Shown here in pieces: positions 52,243 through 60,540 of a stretch of DNA of 64,000 nucleotides. The translations under genes were made by a program, and so were the position numbers. Location of the stretch: the NCBI RefSeq assembly GCF_036323475.1, contig NZ_AP028934.1, forward strand, positions 1,798,001-1,862,000. The letters run 5' to 3'. This stretch comes from Solobacterium moorei (GTDB lineage Bacteria > Bacillota_I > Bacilli_A > Erysipelotrichales > Erysipelotrichaceae). The notes below the pieces were generated by a model, which worked only from the letters and a program-made list of their open reading frames with translations, was not told the DNA's origin and did no database searches. Every line of letters starts with the position of its first letter. The stretch's first letter is position 1.

Positions 52243-52590
52243 GATGGAATACTCCTTTCTTTCTGATATGCATAATGTCTTGGTAAACTTCCCCATCCCC
52301 ACATCCGACTATTTTTCTGGCTTATATACGACATATCTAACTGTTTCCTGGATTGTCATCTTGATAAAGCAGCCTAAGAATATAGGAGGGAAGCAGAACG
52401 CTTTTTATTACGGACTCAATGATATCACTGGTCTAAAAGAAGGTACGTTCTCACTTTACCCAGACCAATTCCCATACATGCCTGTACGAGAAAGGCCAGA
52501 AACATTCTAGTGTCCCTGACCTCTATATCATATTCTTCTTCTGAAGTTTTTTCTCTATGATCAGGACTAGATTATTCCTGATTTCATAAT
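52243..52590. other. Non-coding flank of the IS110 element with a possible gene remnant
   Basis: About 350 bases lie between the IS110 start codon and the rnpB terminator. The proximal part could encode the IS110 bridge RNA. Between about 52365 and 52510 the plus strand reads a protein-like tail (GGKQNAFYYGLNDITGLKEG and onward to ERPETF-stop) with no start, possibly the 3' remnant of a gene cut by the insertion. I do not recognise it. Confidence 0.35.
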
Positions 52591-52614
52591 AGAAAAGGAG
52601 GAAATTTATCCTCC
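52591..52614 (-). terminator. Terminator after rnpB
   Basis: GGAGGA/TCCTCC stem with U tract on the minus strand, 52597-52614. Confidence 0.8.
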
Positions 52615-52616
52615 AT

Positions 52617-52972
52617 AAATGCGTACAATTGTAAGCCATGTTCTGTCCTGTTTCCAGGGGCAGCCATTTATCTGTGCTTTCACACCTGCATCACGCTTCA
52701 GTTCGCCTTCTGCAGTTCCTCTACCAAATTTGAGTTTCTCGCTTGCGGGGTTTATCTCGTTCCACCCGATAGGTTTCCCTATCGGCTACGTCACTGTGAC
52801 ACCTTAAGGGCTTAAACCATGACCGAAGTTTTAGGCTCTCGCTCCGCCGTTATCTTTCGATACCCGGTCTTATTAATTGGGCCGGCACAAACACTACCAT
52901 CATCGCAGATGGTGCGAGCATGGACTTTCCTCTAACACCATAGGTGCCAGCGACTGCCTCATGTACGTATAC
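52617..52972 (-). ncRNA. rnpB: RNase P RNA, bacterial type B likely
   Basis: On the minus strand the conserved P4 5' strand GAGGAAAGTCCATGCTCGCA is near 52915-52936 and its 3' partner ACAGAACATGGCTTACA near 52629-52648. GGCGGAGCGAGAG and the CR-type segments lie between in order. It is the catalytic RNA that removes tRNA 5' leaders. It follows gpsB directly, as in Bacillus. The ends are approximate. Confidence 0.96.
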
Positions 52973-52979
52973 CATTTTC

Positions 52980-53312
52980 TTATTCGTTATTGTTTGAGAA
53001 TACTTGTCTTTCAAGACGGCTCAGACGTTTCAGAATATCAACATTAGAAGCACCTTGTGAGATTGGATCTAGGTCTTCTTGTGCCTTGATCTTACCTTCA
53101 ACTTCGATAAGCTTTGCACGTAGTGATGCGTTTGTACGTTCCAACTCTTCAGCCTTCTTTGTCAAATCTGCAATCATATTTTCATATGTCTGATAGTCTT
53201 GAATAATTTCATCTAATAGATGGTCAACCTGATCAGGATTATATCCCTTAAAATCGATATCAAGCTCTTTATCAACAATTTTCTGCGGATCTAGATTTAA
53301 TTTACCAGCCAT
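52980..53312 (-). CDS. gpsB: DivIVA-domain cell division protein GpsB
   Basis: GpsB is a small coiled-coil adaptor that links penicillin-binding proteins to division. The 110-residue protein has the DivIVA lipid-binding motif (IVDKELDIDFKGYNPDQVDHLLDEI, cited here in part as FKGYNPDQVDHLLD, residues 20-34), then a coiled coil and a short C-terminal helix (NVDILKRLSRLERQVF) that forms the trimer. Length is typical. It diverges from recU-pbp1A, whose product is a known kind of GpsB client. Confidence 0.92.
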   Translation of the reverse strand: MAGKLNLDPQKIVDKELDIDFKGYNPDQVDHLLDEIIQDYQTYENMIADLTKKAEELERTNASLRAKLIEVEGKIKAQEDLDPISQGASNVDILKRLSRLERQVFSNNNE

Positions 53313-53420
53313 AACTACCCTCCTATGAATGCTTATTCATTATCTCATTTCACTATCCTAAAAGCAATAAAACTTCCTTATTTATGTGAACATCTGTATA
53401 ATATAAACGGGAATTTTTGT

Positions 53421-54011
53421 ATGGTCAATTATCCAAATGGAAAGAAAAAAGCATATACATCAGAACCTACTTCTGCCGGTGGTAGAGGTATGGCACTTGA
53501 AAAGGATATTAACGTAACAAATATGTTTTATCTCAGTATAGATAAAGCGGTCATCCATAAGAAACCAACACCAGTTACGATAGTAAAAGTAGATTATCCA
53601 GCACGCAGTGCTGCTAAAATTACGGAAGCCTATTTTAAACTTCCTTCTACAACTGACTACAATGGCATCTATCGTGGAAAATACGTTGATTTCGAGGCCA
53701 AGGAATGTGCTTCGCATACCTCCTTCCCTTTAAAATCATTACATCCCCACCAAGTTCAGCATTTACAAAATGTAATCAACCATGGTGCAATTGCTTTTTT
53801 AATTGTAAAATGGACAGTGTTTGACGAAACCTATTATGTAAAGGCAGAGGATATGATTCGCTTCATAAAAGAAAGCAATCGTCATTCCATTCCGTATCAA
53901 TGGTTTCAAGATACCGGGTATATGATTCCCAATACATATGTAACCCCGATTGATTATTTAAAGATTATCGATCAGTTATACTTCAACTTAGGAGGAAACA
54001 ATGACAAATAA
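53421..54011 (+). CDS. recU: Holliday junction resolvase RecU
   Basis: RecU cuts Holliday junctions in Bacillota. The 196-residue protein from the ATG at 53421 begins VNYPNGKKK and shows GGRGMALEKDIN near 25, the metal-binding YRGKYVDFEAKE near 100 and FPLKSLHPHQVQHL near 117. The longer frame to 53325 runs through the gpsB promoter region and is not expected to be translated. It overlaps the start of the PBP gene by 11 bases, the conserved recU-ponA pair. Confidence 0.94.
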   Translation: MVNYPNGKKKAYTSEPTSAGGRGMALEKDINVTNMFYLSIDKAVIHKKPTPVTIVKVDYPARSAAKITEAYFKLPSTTDYNGIYRGKYVDFEAKECASHTSFPLKSLHPHQVQHLQNVINHGAIAFLIVKWTVFDETYYVKAEDMIRFIKESNRHSIPYQWFQDTGYMIPNTYVTPIDYLKIIDQLYFNLGGNNDK

Positions 54012-56673
54012 ACAAACTAAAAAACCTGGCGTAAAGCGTAAGATACATGGGTTTAGAATTCTAACGTTATTTATGGCTATCATCGTTGGCTTTGAATTCG
54101 TTGGAGCTGCCGTTGGAGCTATCGCAATTAGTACACTCTTAAAAGGAACTCCACAGTTTAAGTTGGATGACTTTACAAACTTCCAATCCACAATTGTATT
54201 AGATGCAAATGGCACAAAGATTGCGGACGTTGGACAGACATTGCGTGAAAACGTTGTTTATAATCAGATCCCTGAAGCGATGGTCGATGCCTTCTTATCT
54301 ATTGAAGACTCACGTTACTTTAGTCATAACGGATTCGATATCCCACGTTTTACGAAGTCCATTATTGAAACTGTCCTGCGCGGTTACATGCAAGGTGGTT
54401 CTACATTTACGATGCAGTTGGTTAAGTTAACTTACTTCGAAGACGATCAAGCAGGAACTTCTAAAACGAAGAACATCCAATATAAGGTACAGCAGATTGC
54501 TTTAGCGATGGAACTTGAAAAGAATTCCTCCAAAGAAGAAATCTTTACAATGTATCTAAATAAGATGAACTTCGGTGGTGTTGGTAATATCCGTGGTGTA
54601 CAGAAAGCATCCTTACAATACTTTGGTAAGAATGTTTGGGAGCTAAATCTTGCAGAATGCGCACTGCTAGCAGGTGTTATTAACTCACCATATACATTTG
54701 ACCCACATAACTACCTCGATAAAGCAACTGCTCGTCGTAATACCGTATTGGATATGATGCTTTACCACGGCTACATTACCCAAGAAGAATGTGACCTTGC
54801 GAAATCCATCAAAGTTGAAGACTTATTGATTGATGCAAAATCAACAATCAATACTGATTATACTTATCAGGCATATATTGATGCGGCACTCAAGGAGGCT
54901 CGTGAAGTGACTGGCCTTGATCCAATGAACGTTTCAATGGAAATCCATACAAACATGAACCCTACTGTACAAGCACAGCTTGAAAGTATTCAGGCTGGTA
55001 CAGGTGGTATCGATTTCCCTGATGACTTATATGAATTAGGCTCTATCGTTATCAACAACCAAACAGGTGAAGTCGTTGGTATCATGGGTGGTAGAAACTG
55101 GGCAAGCGGAGGATCGATGTTATTGGATCACGCTACCGAACAGTTCAACCAACCAGGTTCCACAATCAAACCAGTACTCGATTACGCATTAGCGTTTGAA
55201 GATCTAGGCTGGGCAACTTCCCATACTGTTCTTGATAAGCCTGTTACGTATGGTAACTGGACATTCAATAACTTCGACAATACAAAATGGGGTGTTGTAG
55301 ATTTATCTAAGGCTGTTGGTCTTTCCCTAAATACTGTCGCAATTAACACATTACAAGCTGTTATCGATAAATCAGGTGCACAGCGTGTCACAAACTACTT
55401 AACTTCTCTAGGACTTAGTCAGTTTAAACCAGAGTTATTTGACATTAGTTTCGCTATTGGTGGTGGTAATATGCGTGTATCTGCACAAGAACTCGCAGCT
55501 GCTACAGGTGTGCTCATAAATGGTGGTAACTATATCAAGCCTCATACAATCAACACAATCTTCTACCGTAACGGTCAGAAGGAACCCTATGTCGCTCCAA
55601 CAACAGGAACGTCTGTTCTATCACCACAAGCTGCTTACCTCGCCTCTTACTTGATGCGCAACGCAGTTGAGCAAGACTGGGGTAACTACATGTATGCAAT
55701 CCGTAAAGGTTATCCAGTATATGGTAAGACAGGTACAACCGACTGGGGTGATGCCGGTCTTGAGTATGGCATTCCAGTTGGTGCTGCTAAGGATGAGTGG
55801 ATGGTTGGTCAAACAACAAAATTCACAATTGCGGTATGGTCTGGTTATGAAAAGGCCATCGCTGGTGCAGATACATACTTCTCAAGATGGAAGTTGAATA
55901 TGAATATTCCTGGTGTCATTATCAGTAATGTTCTGGATACACTGGAAGGTATCTATGGTACACCTGGTGAACTTGCAATGCCTGAAGGTATTAGTAAGAT
56001 TACACACATTAAAGGTCTATATCCATATGTCGCACCTGATGATACAATTCCATCTGATTATGTTTCTACTGGTCTTGTAAAGACAGAGTACGCAAAACTT
56101 GGTACATATACAAACCTTATTACTACTCCACAAAATCTAGCTTCCTTTACAGCATCCTATGATGAGAATAACGATACTGTAAGCTTTGCTTGGACACCAT
56201 ATCCTGACCCAGCGAAACTCGTTGAAGAAAGTCACGATGATAAGACCTTCGATATCTCATGGATTACTGGTCCAATCACGTACAAGGCACGTATCGTACA
56301 GAATAGTGCTGTAGTCGCAACAATCAACTACACAGGTGATAAGTTATCGAAAGTCATCGATGGTCTACAGCCTGATACAGATACACAGGTATGTGGTTAC
56401 TATGGATACGAAAAGAATGATACAGTCGCTTCTAACGAAGTCTGCGTAAGCTTCCGTACTCCAGAAGCAAAAGTCACCGTACCAAATTACAGTGACCCTC
56501 GCCAATACGTTGAATGGGGTAACGCAAATGGTATCACAATCAACCGTGCTGTCGGAGATACAATCGCATCCATGAGTGGTAGGGTACAAGATGTATGTGA
56601 TAGTAATGGTAATAGCGTTATCGGCAAAAAAGTTAAGAAAGGCTCTACTGTTACAGTCTACATTTACTTCTAA
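54001..56673 (+). CDS. Class A penicillin-binding protein (PBP1A type)
   Basis: The 890-residue bifunctional peptidoglycan synthase has an N-terminal cytoplasmic basic tail and one membrane helix (about 18-42). The GT51 domain shows IEDSRYFSHNGFD near 102 and GGSTFTMQLVKL near 134. The transpeptidase has S-x2-K in GSTIKPVLDYAL near 386, SLN near 441 and YGKTGTTDWG near 574. A fibronectin-III-like region (about 710-810) and a PASTA-like C-terminal module (VTVPNYSDPRQYVEWGN and onward) complete it. It sits in an operon with recU. Confidence 0.96.
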   Translation: MTNKQTKKPGVKRKIHGFRILTLFMAIIVGFEFVGAAVGAIAISTLLKGTPQFKLDDFTNFQSTIVLDANGTKIADVGQTLRENVVYNQIPEAMVDAFLSIEDSRYFSHNGFDIPRFTKSIIETVLRGYMQGGSTFTMQLVKLTYFEDDQAGTSKTKNIQYKVQQIALAMELEKNSSKEEIFTMYLNKMNFGGVGNIRGVQKASLQYFGKNVWELNLAECALLAGVINSPYTFDPHNYLDKATARRNTVLDMMLYHGYITQEECDLAKSIKVEDLLIDAKSTINTDYTYQAYIDAALKEAREVTGLDPMNVSMEIHTNMNPTVQAQLESIQAGTGGIDFPDDLYELGSIVINNQTGEVVGIMGGRNWASGGSMLLDHATEQFNQPGSTIKPVLDYALAFEDLGWATSHTVLDKPVTYGNWTFNNFDNTKWGVVDLSKAVGLSLNTVAINTLQAVIDKSGAQRVTNYLTSLGLSQFKPELFDISFAIGGGNMRVSAQELAAATGVLINGGNYIKPHTINTIFYRNGQKEPYVAPTTGTSVLSPQAAYLASYLMRNAVEQDWGNYMYAIRKGYPVYGKTGTTDWGDAGLEYGIPVGAAKDEWMVGQTTKFTIAVWSGYEKAIAGADTYFSRWKLNMNIPGVIISNVLDTLEGIYGTPGELAMPEGISKITHIKGLYPYVAPDDTIPSDYVSTGLVKTEYAKLGTYTNLITTPQNLASFTASYDENNDTVSFAWTPYPDPAKLVEESHDDKTFDISWITGPITYKARIVQNSAVVATINYTGDKLSKVIDGLQPDTDTQVCGYYGYEKNDTVASNEVCVSFRTPEAKVTVPNYSDPRQYVEWGNANGITINRAVGDTIASMSGRVQDVCDSNGNSVIGKKVKKGSTVTVYIYF

Positions 56674-56696
56674 AAGTCTTCTTCGGAAGACTTTTT
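56673..56696 (+). terminator. Terminator after the PBP gene
   Basis: Perfect nine-pair stem AAAGTCTTC/GAAGACTTT with a TTCG tetraloop and U tract. Its 3' half is duplicated beyond the IS30-like element. Confidence 0.88.
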
Positions 56697-56698
56697 CT
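56685..56698 (+). repeat. 14-bp direct repeat at the left edge of the IS30-like element
   Basis: GGAAGACTTTTTCT, identical to 58335-58348; likely target duplication. Confidence 0.8.
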
Positions 56699-58334
56699 GC
56701 TCAATTTTCAACGAAAGTTCCTTTTCAACGAAAGTTCCCCATTTTTAGGGCTAAAGAGAAGAAACATTTTACTGTAATAGTGTACTTATAAGATATTTTG
56801 TGATATTGAATATGTATAGACAGGCGATTTGGGCATACGAAAGCTCGGCTTTCAATGATGGTTTAAATTTTTTCTCATCGAAAGTTCCTTTTTGTAGGTT
56901 AGGGATATGTGCCAAATCGGCTAGTGGATGATAGGTGTAAGCTTAACTTGTTTGATGTTGAGGTGAGTCAACTTGTTAAGACTTAACACCTTTTTGTTTA
57001 GTGATAGAGCGGCGATATCGATAGGTGAATTGTAGTTTAAGGATCTACGAGGATAATTGTTTACCATGTCAGACACATAGTTGATGTCCTTCTGGGTCAA
57101 TGCATTCATACTCTTTCCCTTTGGAACACATTCTCTAAAGTGTTCATGGTTCTTCTCACATTTACCTTTCTGATCACTTCTTCCGGCCTTGCAGTAGTAG
57201 ATGGATATTAGTTTTTCTCCTGTATATGCATCGGTCTCTAGACTTAGAGGATCGTGGAACTCAGAGCCATTGTCAGTAAGAATGATTGGAAAGGTCATAG
57301 AAAATAGTTCAGGTCCCAGTACATCCTTGATGATTTCGAATGCACGCTGGACAGCCAACATGCTTTTTTCCTTTAACAGAAAATATAACTGTAGATTCGA
57401 TCTTGTATGCAGGAGTGAAAGGACACATTTCTCTTCATCGCCTTGCTTGCCGAGTATTGTATCCATTTGCCATATATTGATGGAAACATCTTCATTCTCG
57501 ATACGTTCGAGATAGTCTTCATATCTTCTGCCTTCAAGCCAATCATAGTTGATTGGTATCACGACATGTTTGCTGGAAGAGCGTGTTTTATATTTGACCT
57601 GACGCTTGAGGTCTACATTGATGATGGTGCCCATATGACGAAAATGAATATAACGATATGCGGTAGATACTGATATGTCCAACTGATTGTTGTGTATGAT
57701 GATGTCTGGTGAAAGGTTCTGTTTGACGCCTTTCTCAAAGGCATCGACAATCATCTTCATTTGTGCTTCTGATTTCTTTGGTCCTTCCTTCCAACTACTG
57801 ACATTGTCATCCCTCTGTTTTTGGGCAACATCGGCCATATAGAATACCTTTGGCAACTTGCAGGTTTTGGCATCTGGGCAATTGTTGCAGACATAGGGGA
57901 AACGAGATGTATGTTTGCATATTGGTGAAGAGATGAAATCGGAACATAGATCATTGCAGTTATCATGTTTACAGAACTTACAACGACCTTGTAGACAGTG
58001 AGTACATAACCTTGTGCGATTACATTGATTTTGTCTACCACACTTATTATGAGTATTGGCACGGACGACAATTCTAAGATGGTGTGTTATCTCATAGCGA
58101 ATGGCCTTGGGACTCCTGTTAAGAGTAAGGGCAATCATCTTGAGCGTGATGTTAGGATCAGACAACAGATTTTGAATAATGAGTCGTTCGTCAAAAGAAA
58201 GCTGTTTGTATGTGCTAGTCATAAAATATTCCTCCTTTTCTCCACTTTCCTGGCACATATCCCTTGTGCCATTATCATAAAAGGGAACTTTCACTAAGAA
58301 AATAGTGCAAAGAGGAACTTTTAAAAATAATTGA
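56699..58334 (-). mobile_element. IS30-family insertion sequence
   Basis: About 1636 bp between the 14-bp direct repeats. The ends share TCAATT, four to ten bases, AAAGTTCCT. GAAAGTTCC occurs three times at the left (56713, 56730, 56880) and the complement twice at the right (58284, 58314). An inner AGGGATATGTGCC and its complement form a second inverted repeat. One intact transposase gene is inside. Confidence 0.85.
56921..58222 (-). CDS. IS30-family transposase
   Basis: The 433-residue protein starts with the IS30 helix-turn-helix (YKQLSFDERLIIQNLL, then LKMIALTLNRSPKAIRYEI). A Cys-rich insert (about 60-115, with Cys pairs that look like zinc ligands) follows. The DDE core is visible as WQMDTILGKQ, ILTDNGSEFHDP and GKCEKNHEHFRE. 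AAGGAGG lies eight bases before the chosen ATG at 58222; the open frame to 58354 crosses the inverted repeat and is not supported. Confidence 0.93.
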   Translation of the reverse strand: MTSTYKQLSFDERLIIQNLLSDPNITLKMIALTLNRSPKAIRYEITHHLRIVVRANTHNKCGRQNQCNRTRLCTHCLQGRCKFCKHDNCNDLCSDFISSPICKHTSRFPYVCNNCPDAKTCKLPKVFYMADVAQKQRDDNVSSWKEGPKKSEAQMKMIVDAFEKGVKQNLSPDIIIHNNQLDISVSTAYRYIHFRHMGTIINVDLKRQVKYKTRSSSKHVVIPINYDWLEGRRYEDYLERIENEDVSINIWQMDTILGKQGDEEKCVLSLLHTRSNLQLYFLLKEKSMLAVQRAFEIIKDVLGPELFSMTFPIILTDNGSEFHDPLSLETDAYTGEKLISIYYCKAGRSDQKGKCEKNHEHFRECVPKGKSMNALTQKDINYVSDMVNNYPRRSLNYNSPIDIAALSLNKKVLSLNKLTHLNIKQVKLTPIIH

Positions 58335-58348
58335 GGAAGACTTTTTCT
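58335..58348 (+). repeat. 14-bp direct repeat at the right edge of the IS30-like element
   Basis: Second copy of GGAAGACTTTTTCT. Confidence 0.8.
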
Positions 58349-58359
58349 ATGCATTCTAT

Positions 58360-58388
58360 TTGCAAAATATTTTCTTGTGCCCTATAAT
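58360..58388 (+). promoter_or_regulatory. Promoter of the 53-residue gene
   Basis: TTGCAA (58360-58365) and TATAAT (58383-58388) with a 17-bp spacer on the plus strand. Confidence 0.8.
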
Positions 58389-58456
58389 CTTTTCAAGATA
58401 AGGAAGTTGTAATAATACATTTCATTTATCCTAGTAAGAAAAGGAGGTTTTTCATA

Positions 58457-58618
58457 TTGAACTATAGAATTGAATACACAGCTATCAGCAACGGTAGTAC
58501 AGTCATTGAATACGCAGATGCCAGCAGACAAGCTGAACTAGTACGTGAAGCTGAATCCGGTACAATCAATATTATTAACGAGTACCGCTATGAATCTTAT
58601 GCAGAAGTTTCTGCATAA
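58457..58618 (+). CDS. Small protein of 53 residues, unknown function
   Basis: A TTG start at 58457 lies nine bases after a perfect AAGGAGG, and the frame runs 53 codons to TAA. The protein (begins NYRIEYTAISNGSTVIEYAD, ends YESYAEVSA) is acidic and predicted alpha/beta with no membrane segment or Cys. It has its own good promoter and a bidirectional terminator, so it is a complete single-gene unit. I do not recognise the family. It lies just beyond the IS30-like element. Confidence 0.75.
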   Translation: MNYRIEYTAISNGSTVIEYADASRQAELVREAESGTINIINEYRYESYAEVSA

Positions 58619-58659
58619 TTAACCCAAACAAACACTCTAACAAAGAGAAAAATATAAAA

Positions 58660-58696
58660 AGCGATTCTTCATCACTTCAGTATGAAGAATCGTTTT
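58660..58696. terminator. Bidirectional terminator
   Basis: Stem CGATTCTTCAT/ATGAAGAATCG (58662-58672 and 58682-58692) with U tracts on both strands; serves the small gene and the ZIP transporter gene that converge here. Confidence 0.85.
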
Positions 58697-58700
58697 CATT

Positions 58701-59483
58701 TTATCCAAGTGCTACATCTAAAATCATCATTGTCACAAAGCCTAACGAGAATAACACTGTTCCAATGTTTGTGTGTTTTCCTTCTGACATTTCAGGAATC
58801 AACTCTTCCACAACGACGTACATCATCGCACCTGCCGCAAAGCTCAAGAAGTATGGAAGTAGTGGTACGACCTGTGTCGCAAATAAGATGGTGATGATAG
58901 AACCAATTGGTTCTACTAAACCAGATAATACTCCATATACAAAGGTTTTCCACTTTGGTATCCCCTCTGCTCTAAGTGGCATAGACACAATTGCACCTTC
59001 AGGAAAGTTTTGGATTGCAATACCAAGTGCTAAGGCAAGTGCACCAAAGTATGTAATGGAACTATTCCCATTTAACCAACCTGCATAGACAACACCGACT
59101 GCCATTCCTTCTGGAATATTATGTAGTGTTATCGCAAGAATCAACTTCATAGAACGTGATAGACGATTCTCTTTTGGACCTTCTTCAGTATTATCCAAAT
59201 GCATATGTGGTGTTACTTCATCTAAAAATAACAAGAAACCTACACCCACCAAAAAGCCTATAGCTGCAGGAATAAAGGACAGCTTTCCAAGTGAAGAAGA
59301 TTGTTCTAAGGCAGGAACTAATAAACTCCAAAACGATGCGGCTACCATGACACCCGCCGCAAATCCAGTTAATCCCTTCTGTAGTTTCTCACTCATCTTA
59401 TCTTTTAAGACAAATACCATTGCGGCACCCAAAGATGTGCCGATAAATGGTATTAATATACCGATTGTTGTACGCAATAACAT
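58701..59483 (-). CDS. ZIP-family metal transporter
   Basis: The 260-residue protein has eight membrane helices and the ZIP metal-binding motifs: helix IV LHNIPEGMAVGVVYAG near 122 and helix V IQNFPEGAIVSMPL near 157. A short charged loop with His (EVTPHMHLDNTEEG near 90) replaces the usual His-rich loop. It should import zinc, iron or manganese. No metal regulator is adjacent. Confidence 0.92.
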   Translation of the reverse strand: MLLRTTIGILIPFIGTSLGAAMVFVLKDKMSEKLQKGLTGFAAGVMVAASFWSLLVPALEQSSSLGKLSFIPAAIGFLVGVGFLLFLDEVTPHMHLDNTEEGPKENRLSRSMKLILAITLHNIPEGMAVGVVYAGWLNGNSSITYFGALALALGIAIQNFPEGAIVSMPLRAEGIPKWKTFVYGVLSGLVEPIGSIITILFATQVVPLLPYFLSFAAGAMMYVVVEELIPEMSEGKHTNIGTVLFSLGFVTMMILDVALG

Positions 59484-59559
59484 ATAATTCTTCTTTCCCT
59501 CAAATTACATGGGATTATAACACCAATCAATATTCCTCGTTATTCATTTGCCCAATTGC

Positions 59560-60483
59560 TCAATTGATTGTTTCTAGATAACTATGTCCTCGATAGATAA
59601 ACTTACGACAATTTTGATCGATGTTTTCAAATAAAGTTATAGGTAATTCTGTCGATGATAATCCTGTATTTTCCAAACAACGAGCATAGATTCCTTCATA
59701 GTCTAAGCCATAGGAAAGATCATTCCATATTTCATGAAGAAGTTTGTCAACTTCCTCTTCCTTTAAATCCGTTAATTCTAATATTGTTTTCAATCGTTGT
59801 ATGCCTTCTTGTTGGATATCATAGTCATATTCAAACAACATCTTTATTTCTTCTACCGTAGGAAGATAGTAGTCAAAGCGTTTTTGAGACTCGCGATATT
59901 CCTTCAACATGGTGGAATTTGGAAGTGAGCGCCAATAAACTTGGTTCTCCTTTATTGTAATCTGCACCTCTCCTACTGGAAGCTGTTGTAGAAGAGTTTG
60001 GATATCAGCATCTTCCACAAAGCAATCCTTTAATAAGAGTAACTTTTTGAACTGTTCAATTGAACACTCTCCCCAATAGTGTGTCAATACCTGTTGGCAC
60101 TGTAATAACCACACCTTCTGCAAACGCTGTTGTTGAAAAGATAGATCTTTTTCACAACGTGAAAAGATTTCTTTTACCTCCTCTACGACAAAGAGTTCAT
60201 CTCCTTCAAATGCGATCAAATCATAATCCAATAAGCGCTCTAAATGCAGATTATCTTCTTCCCTAATTTCTTCATCTGAAAGTACCTGCATGAATACTCG
60301 ATACGTCTCATCATCCAGTATAGAAAGCCGATTTTCGATATGCTGATTCGAAAGAATGATTTCGGCCATCTTTTCATACAGCTCTTCGATTGCGATTTCT
60401 TTCGCAGCTCGAATTCCTAGATCTCTAGCGTAAAAATATAATGATTGTTCGTCGTACTGACGTAATACATCTTTTAGTTTCAT
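59560..60483 (-). CDS. Uncharacterised protein, 307 residues
   Basis: I do not recognise this protein. It is soluble, acidic and mostly helical, with repeated Leu/Glu/Tyr patterns (IEELYEKMAEIIL, LDDETYRVFMQVL, VDKLLHEIWNDLSYG). The N-terminal region could be a Rho-N or SAP-like helical hairpin (LKDVLRQYDEQSLYFYARDL) but this is weak. It has no signal peptide, membrane segment or Cys cluster. It lies alone between a terminator and the ZIP gene. Confidence 0.75.
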   Translation of the reverse strand: MKLKDVLRQYDEQSLYFYARDLGIRAAKEIAIEELYEKMAEIILSNQHIENRLSILDDETYRVFMQVLSDEEIREEDNLHLERLLDYDLIAFEGDELFVVEEVKEIFSRCEKDLSFQQQRLQKVWLLQCQQVLTHYWGECSIEQFKKLLLLKDCFVEDADIQTLLQQLPVGEVQITIKENQVYWRSLPNSTMLKEYRESQKRFDYYLPTVEEIKMLFEYDYDIQQEGIQRLKTILELTDLKEEEVDKLLHEIWNDLSYGLDYEGIYARCLENTGLSSTELPITLFENIDQNCRKFIYRGHSYLETIN

Positions 60484-60501
60484 ATGTTCTCCAGTGTATG
60501 C

Positions 60502-60528
60502 AAAAAGGATACCTCATTGATATCCTTT
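60502..60528 (-). terminator. Terminator after the second flavin reductase lipoprotein
   Basis: Stem AAAGGATA/TATCCTTT (60504-60528) with one bulge, U tract on the minus strand. Confidence 0.75.
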
Positions 60529-60540
60529 ATGTAAATGTGA

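Noticed and set aside
52619-52807. Plus-strand frame over the rnpB region
   Set aside because: The minus strand is clearly RNase P RNA; the frame has no ribosome site.
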